A DNA stretch of 8,313 bases, taken from an uncultured Verrucomicrobiota bacterium. Lineage in GTDB: Bacteria > Verrucomicrobiota > Verrucomicrobiia > Chthoniobacterales > SZAS-18. Under the pieces are notes generated by a model. That model was not told the DNA's origin. It saw only the letters and a program-made list of their open reading frames with translations, and searched no databases. Of the stretch, positions 1 to 7,300 are shown in pieces. The stretch lies in the NCBI GenBank assembly GCA_937871685.1, contig CALMOL010000370.1, positions 1 through 8,313 on the forward strand, written 5' to 3'. The stretch's first letter is position 1. Each line of letters opens with the position of its first letter. The position numbers and the translations under genes are program-made.

Positions 1-695
1 GGTGCGGGAAACTCACTCCCCGGAGCGGGAGGGACCGAGCCCGGCGGCATCATTGCGGGCGGGCGCTCGATGGTGATGCGCCGCTCCTTTTGCGTGACGA
101 GGAAGCGGAAGGGCGCCTTATCCATGGCGCGGCGGGCGAGCCGGCCCATGTCCTGCGCGGTGGAGAAGGGGCGGACGTTCTCCGAGTCGAAGCCGTGCGG
201 GTTGAGGAAGAGCGTGCGGTCCATGCCGAGCGCGCCGGCCAGGGCGTTCATCTGCTGCACGAAGCGTTGCTCGGGGCCGACGTTGCCCTCGCCCGGCAGG
301 AGCGCGCCGAAGTGCCGCGCGAGCGCGGTGGCGGCGATGTTGTCCGACTGGAGCATCATCGCGAGCAGGAGGTCGCGCACCGACACGAGGTCGCCGGCCT
401 GGAAGCCGACAGGATTGCTCACCCCCCCGCCGAGGGCCGCGGCCGGAATGGCGACGCGGTCGTCGAGCGAGGCCTTCTTGAGCTCGCAAAGATCGAGCAC
501 CACGATGGCGGAGGCGACCTTCGTGAGCGAAGCGACTTGGCGCTTGTCGCGCGGCCGCTGCGAGGCGAGCACGTGGCCGGAGGTGGCGTCCGCCACGAGC
601 CAAGCCTCGGCTTGTTGGGCTGGGAGTGGGGCCGGCAGGAGGAGCGCGAGGCCGAGGAAGCCGGCGGCGCGGCGAAACGAAAGAAAGGAAGGCAT
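1..695 (-). CDS. D-alanyl-D-alanine carboxypeptidase (peptidase S11, PBP5-like), 3' end outside window
   Basis: Serine DD-peptidase that would remove the terminal D-Ala from peptidoglycan pentapeptides in the periplasm. The visible part is 231 codons reading leftward off the window edge. The ATG at 695-693 opens a signal peptide: basic start (MPSFLSFRRAA), hydrophobic stretch FLGLALLLPA, likely cleavage after LPA at about residue 26. The active-site motif SLTK (S56, K59) and the second motif SDN (S117-N119) are 61 residues apart, as expected for S11 enzymes. The NPHGFDSEN segment is also typical of the family. The third motif (KTG) and any C-terminal membrane anchor would lie beyond base 1, so neither activity nor anchoring can be confirmed. 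No clear Shine-Dalgarno sequence precedes the ATG. The gene starts 51 bases after the small minus-strand gene at 747-956 and may be co-transcribed with it. Family call is firm; exact subtype (dacA/dacC-like) is open. Confidence 0.9.
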   Translation of the reverse strand, partial: MPSFLSFRRAAGFLGLALLLPAPLPAQQAEAWLVADATSGHVLASQRPRDKRQVASLTKVASAIVVLDLCELKKASLDDRVAIPAAALGGGVSNPVGFQAGDLVSVRDLLLAMMLQSDNIAATALARHFGALLPGEGNVGPEQRFVQQMNALAGALGMDRTLFLNPHGFDSENVRPFSTAQDMGRLARRAMDKAPFRFLVTQKERRITIERPPAMMPPGSVPPAPGSEFPA

Positions 696-746
696 CGGCA
701 GGAATCCGTCAGGCAAACGGCCGGAACGGGAGCATCAAAGCGCGCT

Positions 747-956
747 TCACGCCACGCTTTCGCCGACGGCGGACAAATGCAGCGAGGAAAGCGAAAACTG
801 CCGATCCTCCTCGTCAAAAACTACCACCCGGCCTCCCTTGGGAGAAACATGCGCGCAATCTCGTCCGCGCACTGGATATTCCCGACCGTCGCTCGTGCGA
901 ATAACAAACGGGGTGAAGTCGGCGCGGGCCAGCAATTCGCGGATGATTTCGACCAT
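747..956 (-). CDS. Small uncharacterised protein, 69 aa
   Basis: Complete frame MVEIIRELLARADFTPFVIRTSDGR..., ending in TGA at 749-747. It begins with a predicted amphipathic helix (VEIIRELLARA), then a 'PFVIRTSDGREYPV' segment, a hydrophobic strand (GRVVVFDEED) and a C-terminal strand (FSLSSLHLSAV). This pattern (short helix, PF-x-I/L-x-x-SDGR, HPD/AHVSPKGG, V-V-V-F) resembles a group of about 70-residue hypothetical proteins common in Verrucomicrobia and Planctomycetes; that resemblance is from memory, and I know of no assigned function. No signal peptide or membrane segment is seen. It lies 51 bases upstream of the carboxypeptidase on the same strand and is divergent from the ABC ATPase across a 53-base gap that must hold both sets of start signals; no convincing promoter boxes were picked out there. 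Confidence 0.72.
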   Translation of the reverse strand: MVEIIRELLARADFTPFVIRTSDGREYPVRGRDCAHVSPKGGRVVVFDEEDRQFSLSSLHLSAVGESVA

Positions 957-1009
957 GCGCTCAAGATATTGGCCGCGCCGGAGTCTGCCACCGGCACTTT
1001 GCTTTCCAC

Positions 1010-1711
1010 ATGCCCGAGTCTTTCATCCGCCTTCGCCACGTTTCGCGCCGCTACGAGGCCGCGTCCGGCGGGGAGGGCGGCGGCGCGGTGGCCGCGCTGG
1101 ACGACGTGTCGCTCGAACTCGCCGCGGACGAGTTTACCGCGATCACCGGCCCGAGCGGCTGCGGCAAGAGCACGCTGCTGCACCTGCTCGCCGGCTTGGA
1201 CCGGCCGACCGCGGGCGAGATCTTCGTCGGCGACCTGGCGCTGCACTCGGCCGGCGAGGACGCGCTCACGAGCTACCGCCGCAAGGACCTGGGCATCGTG
1301 TTCCAGTTCTTCAATCTGCTGCCCACGATGAGCGTGGAGGAAAACGTGTGCCTGCCCCTGCTGCTGGCAGGTCAGCCGTTGGCCGGGGCGCGCTCGCGGG
1401 CGGACGAGCTGCTCGATCTTGTGGGCCTCGGCGCGCGGCGCGGGCATTTCGTCCACCAGCTTTCCGGCGGCGAGATGCAGCGCACGGCCATCGCGCGCGC
1501 CCTGGTCCACCGGCCGCGCCTGCTGCTGGCCGACGAGCCCACCGGCAACCTCGACTCCGCCGGCGCGGCGCGCGTCTTGGAAGTCTTCCGCGCCGTGGCC
1601 GCGCAGGCTCTGGCCGCGCTGGTGATCGTCACGCACTCCGAGGAAGTGGCCGGGGCCGCGAAGCGCCGCGTGCGAATGCGGGACGGGCGAGTGGAGGCAA
1701 CCGGCCAATAG
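1010..1711 (+). CDS. ABC transporter ATP-binding protein, LolD/MacB-type
   Basis: A 233-residue cytoplasmic ATPase subunit with all nucleotide-binding motifs in order: Walker A GPSGCGKST (47-55), Q-loop glutamine Q99 in GIVFQFFNLLPTMSVEENV, signature LSGGEMQR (151-158), Walker B LLLADEP (171-177) followed by TGNLDS, and H-loop H209 in VIVTHS. The 'NLLPTMSVEENV' and 'ADEPTGNLDS' segments and the length match the LolD/MacB/FtsE-like group, which power permeases for lipoproteins, macrolides or other envelope substrates by mechanotransmission. A glycine-rich loop (residues 19-26) is an extra insertion near the A-loop. There is no permease gene next to it: the following gene is the CvfB-like protein, so the substrate cannot be inferred. 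The start is supported by the conserved 'FIRLRHVSRRYE' beginning; no strong ribosome-binding site was seen. Confidence 0.93.
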   Translation: MPESFIRLRHVSRRYEAASGGEGGGAVAALDDVSLELAADEFTAITGPSGCGKSTLLHLLAGLDRPTAGEIFVGDLALHSAGEDALTSYRRKDLGIVFQFFNLLPTMSVEENVCLPLLLAGQPLAGARSRADELLDLVGLGARRGHFVHQLSGGEMQRTAIARALVHRPRLLLADEPTGNLDSAGAARVLEVFRAVAAQALAALVIVTHSEEVAGAAKRRVRMRDGRVEATGQ

Positions 1712-1715
1712 CGGC

Positions 1716-1745
1716 CGCCCTTCCGAGAGGTGAACGGAAGCGGCG
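1716..1745 (+). terminator. Hairpin just after the ABC ATPase stop codon
   Basis: CTTCCG (1720-1725) pairs with CGGAAG (1735-1740) around a 9-base loop, and the stem continues with CGCC (1716-1719) against GGCG (1742-1745) if C1741 is bulged, giving about 10 base pairs. It begins five bases after the TAG stop. No T-tract follows, so a classical intrinsic terminator is not shown; it may instead be an RNA-processing or attenuating hairpin between the ATPase and cvfB-like genes. Confidence 0.35.
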
Positions 1746-1813
1746 CCCGTTTCCGGCTCCCGGGAAGGAAATTTCTCCCTACGCCCGTTGGTTGCCGCCA
1801 AGATAAGGGCTCC

Positions 1814-2656
1814 ATGGCACTCCTTGGCCGACGCAACACGCTCCCGATTGTCCGCGAGGCGCCGCCGGGGTTTTACCTGGATGGTGGCGCGCACGGGGAG
1901 ATTCTCCTGCCTGGCCGCTACATTCCGGCGGGCGCGCGGCCGGGTGAAACGATGGACGTGTTTGTTTACCGCGACTCGGAGGACCGACTCGTCGCGACGA
2001 CCGAGACGCCGCGCGCGATGATCGGCGAGTTTGCGAGTCTGCGCGTAGTATCCTGGAGGCCGGGCATCGGCGCATTTCTCGACTGGGGCCTGGAAAAGGA
2101 CCTCCTCCTGCCGTTGCGCGAGCTAGCCGCCTCGGTCCGGCCAGGCGGCTGGGTGCTCGTCTATGTGAATCTCGACGAGCGGTCCGACCGGATCGTGGCC
2201 AGCGCGCGGCTGGACCGCTGGCTGGACCTCACGCCGCCAGATTACAAAGAAGGCCAGCCGGTGAAGCTCATCGTCTCCGGCCGGACGCCGCTCGGCTACC
2301 GGGCGATCATCAACCAGGCGCACGGCGGGCTGCTCTACCGCGCGGAACTGGCCGGGCCGCTTTTCGAGGGCGAGCAACTGGATGGGTTCATCCGCACGAT
2401 CCGCCCCGACGGCAAGATCGACCTCGGAATCGATCCTGCCGGCCACCTGCGCATCGCACCGCTGGGCGAGCGGGTCATCGAGGCACTCAAGGCCGCCGGT
2501 GGTCGCCTCCCTTATCACGATGGAAGCCCACCGGAGGAAATCCGGGCAGCGCTGGGGATGAGCAAGAAAGCCTTCAAGCAGGCCATCGGCGCGCTCTATC
2601 GCGAGCAGCGCATCCGCATCGATCCAGATGGCATCCGGCTCCGAAAGGTCAGCTAA
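1814..2656 (+). CDS. cvfB: CvfB-like RNA-binding protein (S1-type OB folds plus winged helix)
   Basis: 280-residue protein, the usual size for the CvfB/YitL family. In studied Gram-positive members this family has three S1-like OB folds and a C-terminal winged-helix domain, and binds RNA to affect virulence or stress gene expression; the role here is inferred. In the sequence, residues 15-60 form the first OB-like domain (GGAHGEILLPGRYIP), 70-135 the second with the characteristic 'GAFLDWGLEKDLLLPLREL', and 148-208 the third (GYRAIINQAHGGLLY...DGKIDLGI). Residues 218-280 are the winged helix (LPYHDGSPPEEIRAALGMSKKAFKQAIGALYREQRI), almost a signature of the family. An upstream in-frame ATG at 1730 would add 28 unconserved residues and overlap the hairpin, so 1814 is preferred. 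It follows the ABC ATPase after 102 bases and converges with the agmatine deiminase across the repeat array. Confidence 0.9.
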   Translation: MALLGRRNTLPIVREAPPGFYLDGGAHGEILLPGRYIPAGARPGETMDVFVYRDSEDRLVATTETPRAMIGEFASLRVVSWRPGIGAFLDWGLEKDLLLPLRELAASVRPGGWVLVYVNLDERSDRIVASARLDRWLDLTPPDYKEGQPVKLIVSGRTPLGYRAIINQAHGGLLYRAELAGPLFEGEQLDGFIRTIRPDGKIDLGIDPAGHLRIAPLGERVIEALKAAGGRLPYHDGSPPEEIRAALGMSKKAFKQAIGALYREQRIRIDPDGIRLRKVS

Positions 2657-2801
2657 GGCGGTTTCCCGAGCGGCGGAAGACGTAGAGATCGCCGAAACCG
2701 CGGCCAGCGGGGAAGACTTCTCCGTGCCCGTCCGTGCCCCAAAGCGCGGCCCGGATCTCCTCTTTCGCCCCTTTCCAGAAGCAGCCCCTTCCCGAGGGCA
2801 C
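2649..2801 (-). pseudogene. Possible gene remnant or tiny ORF at the edge of the repeat array
   Basis: The minus-strand frame ending in TGA at 2651-2649 reads RAALWGTDGHGEVFPAGRGFGDLYVFRRSGNRLS at its C-terminus. From about 2651 to 2784 its third codon positions are mostly G or C and its composition (W, F, Y, D, G) looks like real protein, unlike the repeat-derived peptide upstream. No ATG lies before the repeat array; a GTG at 2801-2799 would give 50 residues, and the next ATG (3023) starts inside the array. It overlaps the last 8 bases of the cvfB-like gene in convergent orientation. I do not recognise the peptide. It could be the tail of a gene whose front was replaced by the repeats, or chance. 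Confidence 0.25.
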
Positions 2802-2835
2802 CTCGGAGAGTGCTCGAGGAAACCCTTCGCACTCC

Positions 2836-2863
2836 CCGAGGGAACCTCCGAGGGTTCCCTCGG
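2836..2863. other. 11-bp perfect hairpin in the repeat array
   Basis: CCGAGGGAACC (2836-2846) and GGTTCCCTCGG (2853-2863) are exact reverse complements around a 6-base loop. This is the longest uninterrupted stem in the array. With the cvfB-like stop at 2656 and the agmatine deiminase stop at 3141, it is placed to form at the 3' end of both convergent transcripts. No T-tract follows on either strand. Confidence 0.6.
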
Positions 2864-2882
2864 CCACTCTGGCGACTCCCCT

Positions 2883-2904
2883 CGGGCACCCCTTCGGGTG
2901 CCCG
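2883..2904. other. 9-bp perfect hairpin with 4-base loop in the repeat array
   Basis: CGGGCACCC (2883-2891) pairs with GGGTGCCCG (2896-2904) around the loop CTTC. It is compact, very GC-rich and works on either strand. It could stop or stabilise convergent transcripts, but no run of T follows. Confidence 0.55.
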
Positions 2905-3006
2905 CGGGCACGCCGGAACTTGGCGAGGGCACTTGGAAGGTGCCCGAGGGGATTCTGGAAGCGCCCGCAGGCACTCCGGGACTTCCCTCGGGCACCGTGG
3001 AAGTGG

Positions 3007-3033
3007 CCGAGGGGACTTGGCAACTCCCCTCGG
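3007..3033. other. 9-bp perfect hairpin formed by two neighbouring array motifs
   Basis: CCGAGGGGA (3007-3015) pairs with TCCCCTCGG (3025-3033) around a 9-base loop. It shows how oppositely oriented neighbours in the array pair. Each motif from 2985 to 3069 could pair with the one before or the one after, so alternative hairpins exclude one another. Confidence 0.5.
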
Positions 3034-3140
3034 GAAGTTTGGAAGTGGCCGAGGGAACCTCAGAAATCCCCTCGGGAGCCTCGGGGTCTCCCCTCGCGAG
3101 CGAGTGAGCGGTGGCTAGCCAGACGAAAGCTGGGGCAGGT

Positions 3141-4205
3141 TCAAGCCTTCGGCTGCTGCTGGGTGAGGCAATGAAAGGCGCCGAGGCCCCAAACCAAGTC
3201 GCGGCAATCGATGGGGACGATCCGGCGAGTGGGGAACGCCTCTTGCAGGATGGCTTCGGCGCGAGCGTCGGCGTGATCCGCGAAGACGGGCAGGAGGACG
3301 ACGGTGTTCGCCACGTAGTAGTTCGCGTAGGAGGCTGGCAGGCGCTGGTCTTCGCGCACGAGCGGCGCGGGCATCGGCAGCGCGCGAACGTCGAGCGGCG
3401 TGCCGTCCTCGACGCGCATCTCGCGGAGACGCTCCATGTTCTCGCGCAGCGGCGCGTGGTTTTCGTCGGCGGGGTCGTCCTCCTGCACGATGAGCACGGT
3501 CGTGCGGTCCACGAAGCGGGCGAGGTCGTCGATGTGGCCGTCGGTGTCGTCGCCGGCTATGCCCTCGCCGAGCCAGAGGAAGTGATGCACGCCGAGGAAG
3601 TCGCGCAGCGCCTGCTCGATTTGCTCGCGGGTGTGGGAGGGATTGCGGTTCGGATGAAGCAGACAGCCCTCGGTGGTGAGAAGCGTGCCAGCGCCGTTCA
3701 GTTCGATGGACCCGCCTTCCATCACGAGGCCGGGGCGGAACGTGGGCAAGCCGCCGAGCGCCGCGGCGACCTTGCCGGGCACCGCGTTGTCGAGGTCATA
3801 GGGCGGATACTTCCCGCCCCACGCGTTGTATTCCCAGTCGATGATCGCGAGCGGCTGTTCCGCGCGCGGGTTCACGACGAACATCGGGCCGTGGTCACGG
3901 CACCAAGGCTCGTTGATGGGGATGGGGAAGAAGCGGACGTGCGCGAGATCCTCGCAGCCGTGCCGGCGCAGGATGCCGCGCACCGCGTCCGCGCGGCCTT
4001 CATCGGCCACGTTGATGCGCACCTCTTCCGAGTCGGCGAGCGCCGCCACCATCCGTGCGAAGGCCGGCATCGCGGCCTCGTAGGCGCCGTCCCCAGGAAA
4101 GGAAATGCCCTCCGGCCGCGGCCACGAGAGCCAAGTGGCTTCGTGCGGCTCCCATTCGGCAGGCATTCGGTAGCCGAGCGCGGCGGGGGAGGGGGGGGAG
4201 AGCAT
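3141..4205 (-). CDS. aguA: Agmatine deiminase (peptidyl-arginine deiminase family)
   Basis: Cytosolic hydrolase expected to convert agmatine to N-carbamoylputrescine plus ammonia in polyamine synthesis. The 354-residue frame carries the family landmarks: GYRMPAEWEPHEATWLSWP (11-29), WCRDHGP (101-107), EGGSIELNGAGTLLTTEGCLL (163-183), NRNP (186-189), DTDGHIDD (220-227) with the presumed catalytic H224, and FHCLTQQQP near the end with the presumed nucleophile C346. The 'GLGAFHC' context differs slightly from the common GGGNIHC form, so a related guanidine-modifying activity cannot be excluded. The ATG at 4205-4203 is chosen because the open frame further upstream (to 4325) is only read-through of the inverted-repeat element, which ends two bases before this start; an alternative ATG lies 13 codons in. 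Codons 3-5 form a run of eight C. No aguB (N-carbamoylputrescine amidase) partner is visible. It lies downstream of the exonuclease-ligase gene on the same strand. Confidence 0.92.
   Translation of the reverse strand: MLSPPSPAALGYRMPAEWEPHEATWLSWPRPEGISFPGDGAYEAAMPAFARMVAALADSEEVRINVADEGRADAVRGILRRHGCEDLAHVRFFPIPINEPWCRDHGPMFVVNPRAEQPLAIIDWEYNAWGGKYPPYDLDNAVPGKVAAALGGLPTFRPGLVMEGGSIELNGAGTLLTTEGCLLHPNRNPSHTREQIEQALRDFLGVHHFLWLGEGIAGDDTDGHIDDLARFVDRTTVLIVQEDDPADENHAPLRENMERLREMRVEDGTPLDVRALPMPAPLVREDQRLPASYANYYVANTVVLLPVFADHADARAEAILQEAFPTRRIVPIDCRDLVWGLGAFHCLTQQQPKA
4191..4198. repeat. Homopolymer run of eight G (C on the coding strand) at the start of aguA
   Basis: The run covers codons 3-5 of the agmatine deiminase (start codon 4205-4203). 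It is preceded on the plus strand by a second run of five G (4185-4189). Slippage here would shift the frame before the conserved domain, although a second ATG 13 codons into the gene could rescue translation. Confidence 0.8.
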
Positions 4206-4207
4206 GG

Positions 4208-4383
4208 CCGAGAGGATGGAGGATGGCAGGGAGCACAATAAGCAACGTGGGCTTGAATGCGCGTGTGGGTAGCGCCTTGGGCGCGTGTGGGTGGCGCCTT
4301 GGACTCGAGCCTGAACGGCGGTCAATTTCGTGTCTGCTCCGCCAAATCCTCCTTCGATTCCCTGCCATCTTCCATCCTCTCGG
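4208..4383 (-). repeat. Inverted-repeat element, copy A (176 bp)
   Basis: The left end (4208-4232) and right end (4359-4383) are reverse complements over 25 bases with one mismatch; both are built from GGATGGA-like heptamers and begin CCGAGAGGATGG. On the right the related sequence GAGAAGGA extends to about 4394. The element fills almost the whole 192-base gap between the exonuclease-ligase stop (4398) and the agmatine deiminase ATG (4205). Its core, read on the minus strand, matches copy C (GGCGCTACCCACACGCG against GGCGCTGCCCGCACGCG). It carries no gene and no transposase, and I see no convincing target-site duplication. It resembles a MITE or a REP/BIME-like repeat; which is unresolved. 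Confidence 0.85.
4259..4302. repeat. 22-bp tandem duplication inside copy A
   Basis: Bases 4259-4280 and 4281-4302 are consecutive 22-base units with a single difference (GGGTAGCG against GGGTGGCG). This duplicates part of the element core. Copies B and C do not show it, so the duplication looks specific to copy A. Confidence 0.85.
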
Positions 4384-4397
4384 TCCTTCTCGGCCAG

Positions 4398-7300
4398 TCA
4401 CAGTCCGGCGATCCGTCGGGCGGCGGAGACGGTGTCGGCCTCGGCGGGGGTCTTGTCGCGGCGGATGCCCTTGATGCGCGGGAAGCGCATCGCCAGGCCG
4501 CTCTTGTGGCGGGTGCTCGGCTGGATGGAGTCGAACGCGATCTCCAGCACCACGCGCGGCTCGACGACATGGTATTTGCCCTTCGTCTCTAGGGTCAGGC
4601 CGAGCAATTCCTCGGTGAGCGCGCCGATCTCTACATCGGTCAGACCAGAGTAAGCCTTGCCGATGGAAAGCAGCGCGCCCGTCGCATCGTCACGCACGGC
4701 GAAGGTGTAGTCGGAGAGGAGCTTGTGGCGCTTCCCGTGGCCCCATTCGGCGCCGATGATCACGGCGTCGATGGTGGCCAGTTCCTTCTTGAACTTCAGC
4801 CACGCCAAGCCGCGCCGGCCGGGCGCGTAGAGGCTCGCGGGATCCTTGGCGATCAAGCCCTCGCTGCCCCGGGCGCGCGCCGCGGCGAAGGCCGTCTCGA
4901 CCGCGTCGGCCGAGTGCGCCGATTGCACCTCGACGCGGCGGAAATTGGCCGGCAGCTCCATCGCGTCCAGCTTGGCGCGGCGCTCCCGCAGCGGCTGGCG
5001 CAGCAGCGTCTCGCCGTCGAGAGAGAGCAGGTCGAAGGCGGAGAACGACACCGGCACCGCCGCGCCCGATCCGCCGGCCGCGGCGAAAAGGTCCGGCTCG
5101 CTCTGCCGGCCGAGGCGCTTCTGTAGGTCGAAGAACGTGAGCGCCTTGCCCTCCGCGAACGCGAGCACCTCGCCGTCCCACACCGCCGAGCGGCCGGGGT
5201 TTGCCGCGGCCCACGCGCGGGCGGCGTGGGCGACCTCCTCGAACTGCCCGGTCACGCGCCGCAGGTCGCGGGTGTAAATTTCGCAGCGCCCGCCGGCGCC
5301 CGCGTGGACCTGCGCGCGCACGCCGTCGAACTTGTCCTCCAGCCAAGCCGGATCGCCCGCTTGGCCGCCCGCGGTTTCCATGTGGCGCGCCCACATCGCC
5401 GCCGCGTCGGGCTCCGGCGAGGCGAGCATCACGCGCACGGGCTGGAACAAGGCGAGCGCCGCCTCGCCCAGGCGCCCTTGGCGCGCGAGCACCGCGGTGC
5501 GGCCGATGTCGCCGGTGAGCTGGTTCGCCTCGCGCACACGCTCGACGAACTTCGGCGCTTCGGGTGCATCGGTCTCCGCCGCCGCGTTGCCCTCGGACTT
5601 GTCTCCGGCAAGAGAGTTCTCCGCGACCTTCGAGTCGTTAGTCTCCGGCTTCTCGTCTCGCGCGGTCGGGTCGAATGCCGCCGCCACGGCGTCCTCCACC
5701 AAGCCTTCCTTCAGCCCGATGCGCAGGTCGCCCGAGAGGAGCTTGATGAGCGCGCCGGCCTCGGGCGCGCCGAGCCGCGCGAGGCGGTCGGACAGCAGGT
5801 CGCCTTTGCGCGCTGGCCCGCGGGCGGCCTCCACCTCCTCGAAAAATTTCCGCGCCTCGCCCAGCGTCCACGGCTCCGGCGCGGTGCGGTCAGCCAGGGC
5901 CTCGCGCGCAGTCGAGGCGAGGTCGCCGTGCCCCACGGAAAAGCGCCTCAGCTCCTCCTCGGTGAATCGTCCCGCCACGAGCAGGGCGCGCCACACGATC
6001 GCGCCGCCGGCCTGGAGCGTTCTTTCCTCGCTGCGGGCGAACACCCGCCCAGTCAGCCCGCGCGCCGCGATCTCGAGTTCCGCGTCCGGCAGCTCGCGCA
6101 GCCATTCGGCAAGAATCGCCGTCTTCTTGAGCTTCGAGGCCGTGGCCGCTAATTCGTCGAGGACGCGGGTAAAACGAGAGAATGCGGTCGGAGCGATGGA
6201 GGCGGAGAGACCGAGAGGATGGAAGAGGGAGGATGGCAGGGAATCGGCGGTGGATCCGGCGCCGCGGCCAAGAGTCTCATCGCCGTCATGGGTTGACTCC
6301 GAGGCGCCGCGCTCGCGCGTATTCGAGGTCACGTCGCCTGAGGCGTCCGCTGCCGTCCTCCATCCTCCATCCTCTCGGTCCTTCTCGGTCAAAGTCAGGT
6401 CCATCTGGTTTTCCTCGCCCAGCGCCCACGCTTCCACGCCGCGGCGGCGCAGGTCGGCGGCGAACTGGCGCGCGGAGCCGTGGAGCGTGAGGACGCGGCG
6501 TGGCTGCACCATCTCCACGAGGCGCAGCAGATCTGGATAGTCGGCGTGGTCGGACAGCGGGAAGGCCTCGTCGCACTGGTAGCGGAAGGCCGCGCCGGGC
6601 TGGAGCGCCCAGCCGGTGAGCATCGCGGTGCGACGCTTGGGCAGGCGCAGGATCATGCGCGAGCCAGCCGCGCTTGGCGGGCACACGAGCACCTTGCCCT
6701 GCACCCGCGCCGGGTCGTAGCGCTCAGCCGGCGGGAAATCCGGGCGCAGCGAGCGCACCACCTCGGTCATCTTGTGCACGGCGCCGTGGAGCATCGGCTC
6801 CAGCCCGGCGCGGGCCAGGGCGCAAATGATCTCCTGCCCCTTGCCCAGCGAGTAGCCGAAGAGCACCGGCACCGCGCCCTCCGCCAAGCCCTCGCGGCAC
6901 CATTCCACCACCTGCGCCACCACTTGCTCGGTGGGCGGGAACCGGAAGATCGGCCGGCCGAAGGTGGTCTCCGTGATGAGCGTGTGCGCCGGGCGCACCT
7001 CGGCCGGCTCGGAGGAAAGCCCGGGGCGCAGCTTGAAGTCGCCCGTGTAGAGCAGCGTGGCGCCCGTGGCCAAGTCGCGCAGATGAAGCATCGCCGAGCC
7101 GACGATGTGGCCGGCCGGCAGGAGCGTCAGCTCGGCGCCGTTCCAGACAAAGGGCGCGCGAAAGCGCAGGCGATGCTCGCTCTCGCCGGCCGAGGAGCGC
7201 GCGCGCATGAGCGTCGCCGTCTCCTCGGATACGATCACCTCGCCATGCTTTCCTAAGTGGTCGGCGTGCGCGTGCGAGACGAAGGCGCGCGGCCGGTCAT

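Larger units (their letters stand above)
2785..3100. repeat. Array of about 15 palindrome-like 8-mers at 21-22 base spacing
   Basis: Copies of CCCGAGGG, its complement CCCTCGGG, or one-to-three-base variants start near 2791, 2812, 2835, 2857, 2879, 2901, 2922, 2943, 2964, 2985, 3006, 3027, 3048, 3069 and 3091. Spacing is 21-23 bases in the left part and exactly 21 from 2901 to 3069. From 2985 to 3069 the orientation alternates strictly (CTCG, GAGG, CTCG, GAGG, CTCG), giving a 42-base super-period. The 13-base spacers are related to one another, around CACTTGGAAGTG, which is itself nearly self-complementary. The array fills most of the 484-base gap between the convergent cvfB-like and agmatine deiminase genes. 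Because 21 is divisible by three and stops are rare, several frames on both strands stay open and encode 7-residue repeats such as PSGTVEV/AEGTWQL. I read the array as non-coding. Confidence 0.88.

Noticed and set aside
70..1806. A 578-codon plus-strand open frame
   Set aside because: It runs antisense to the carboxypeptidase and then out of frame through the ABC ATPase. Its composition is R/A/P/S-rich with no domain; it is a product of high GC content.
2123..2995. A 290-codon minus-strand frame
   Set aside because: It is antisense to most of the cvfB-like gene and continues into the array; no domain is seen.
2785..3100. CRISPR array
   Set aside because: The spacing is 21 bases with an 8-base conserved motif and related spacers; repeats of 24-37 bases with unique spacers are absent, and there are no cas genes.
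2628..3107. Plus-strand frame with 7-residue repeats (PSGTVEV, AEGTWQL) as a repeat protein
   Set aside because: The 21-base unit keeps several frames open on both strands, each giving similar peptides, and there is no clear start signal or non-repeat domain. A non-coding array is simpler, though translation is not excluded.
3111..4241. A 376-codon plus-strand frame
   Set aside because: It is the antisense shadow of the agmatine deiminase, whose motifs are unambiguous on the minus strand.
4208..4383. Insertion sequence with its own transposase
   Set aside because: The element is only 176 bp, has no coding capacity for a transposase, and no target-site duplication could be identified by eye.
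5226..7256. Long plus-strand frames (5226-6152, 5332-6540, 6480-7256)
   Set aside because: All are antisense to the exonuclease-ligase gene, which carries intact catalytic motifs.
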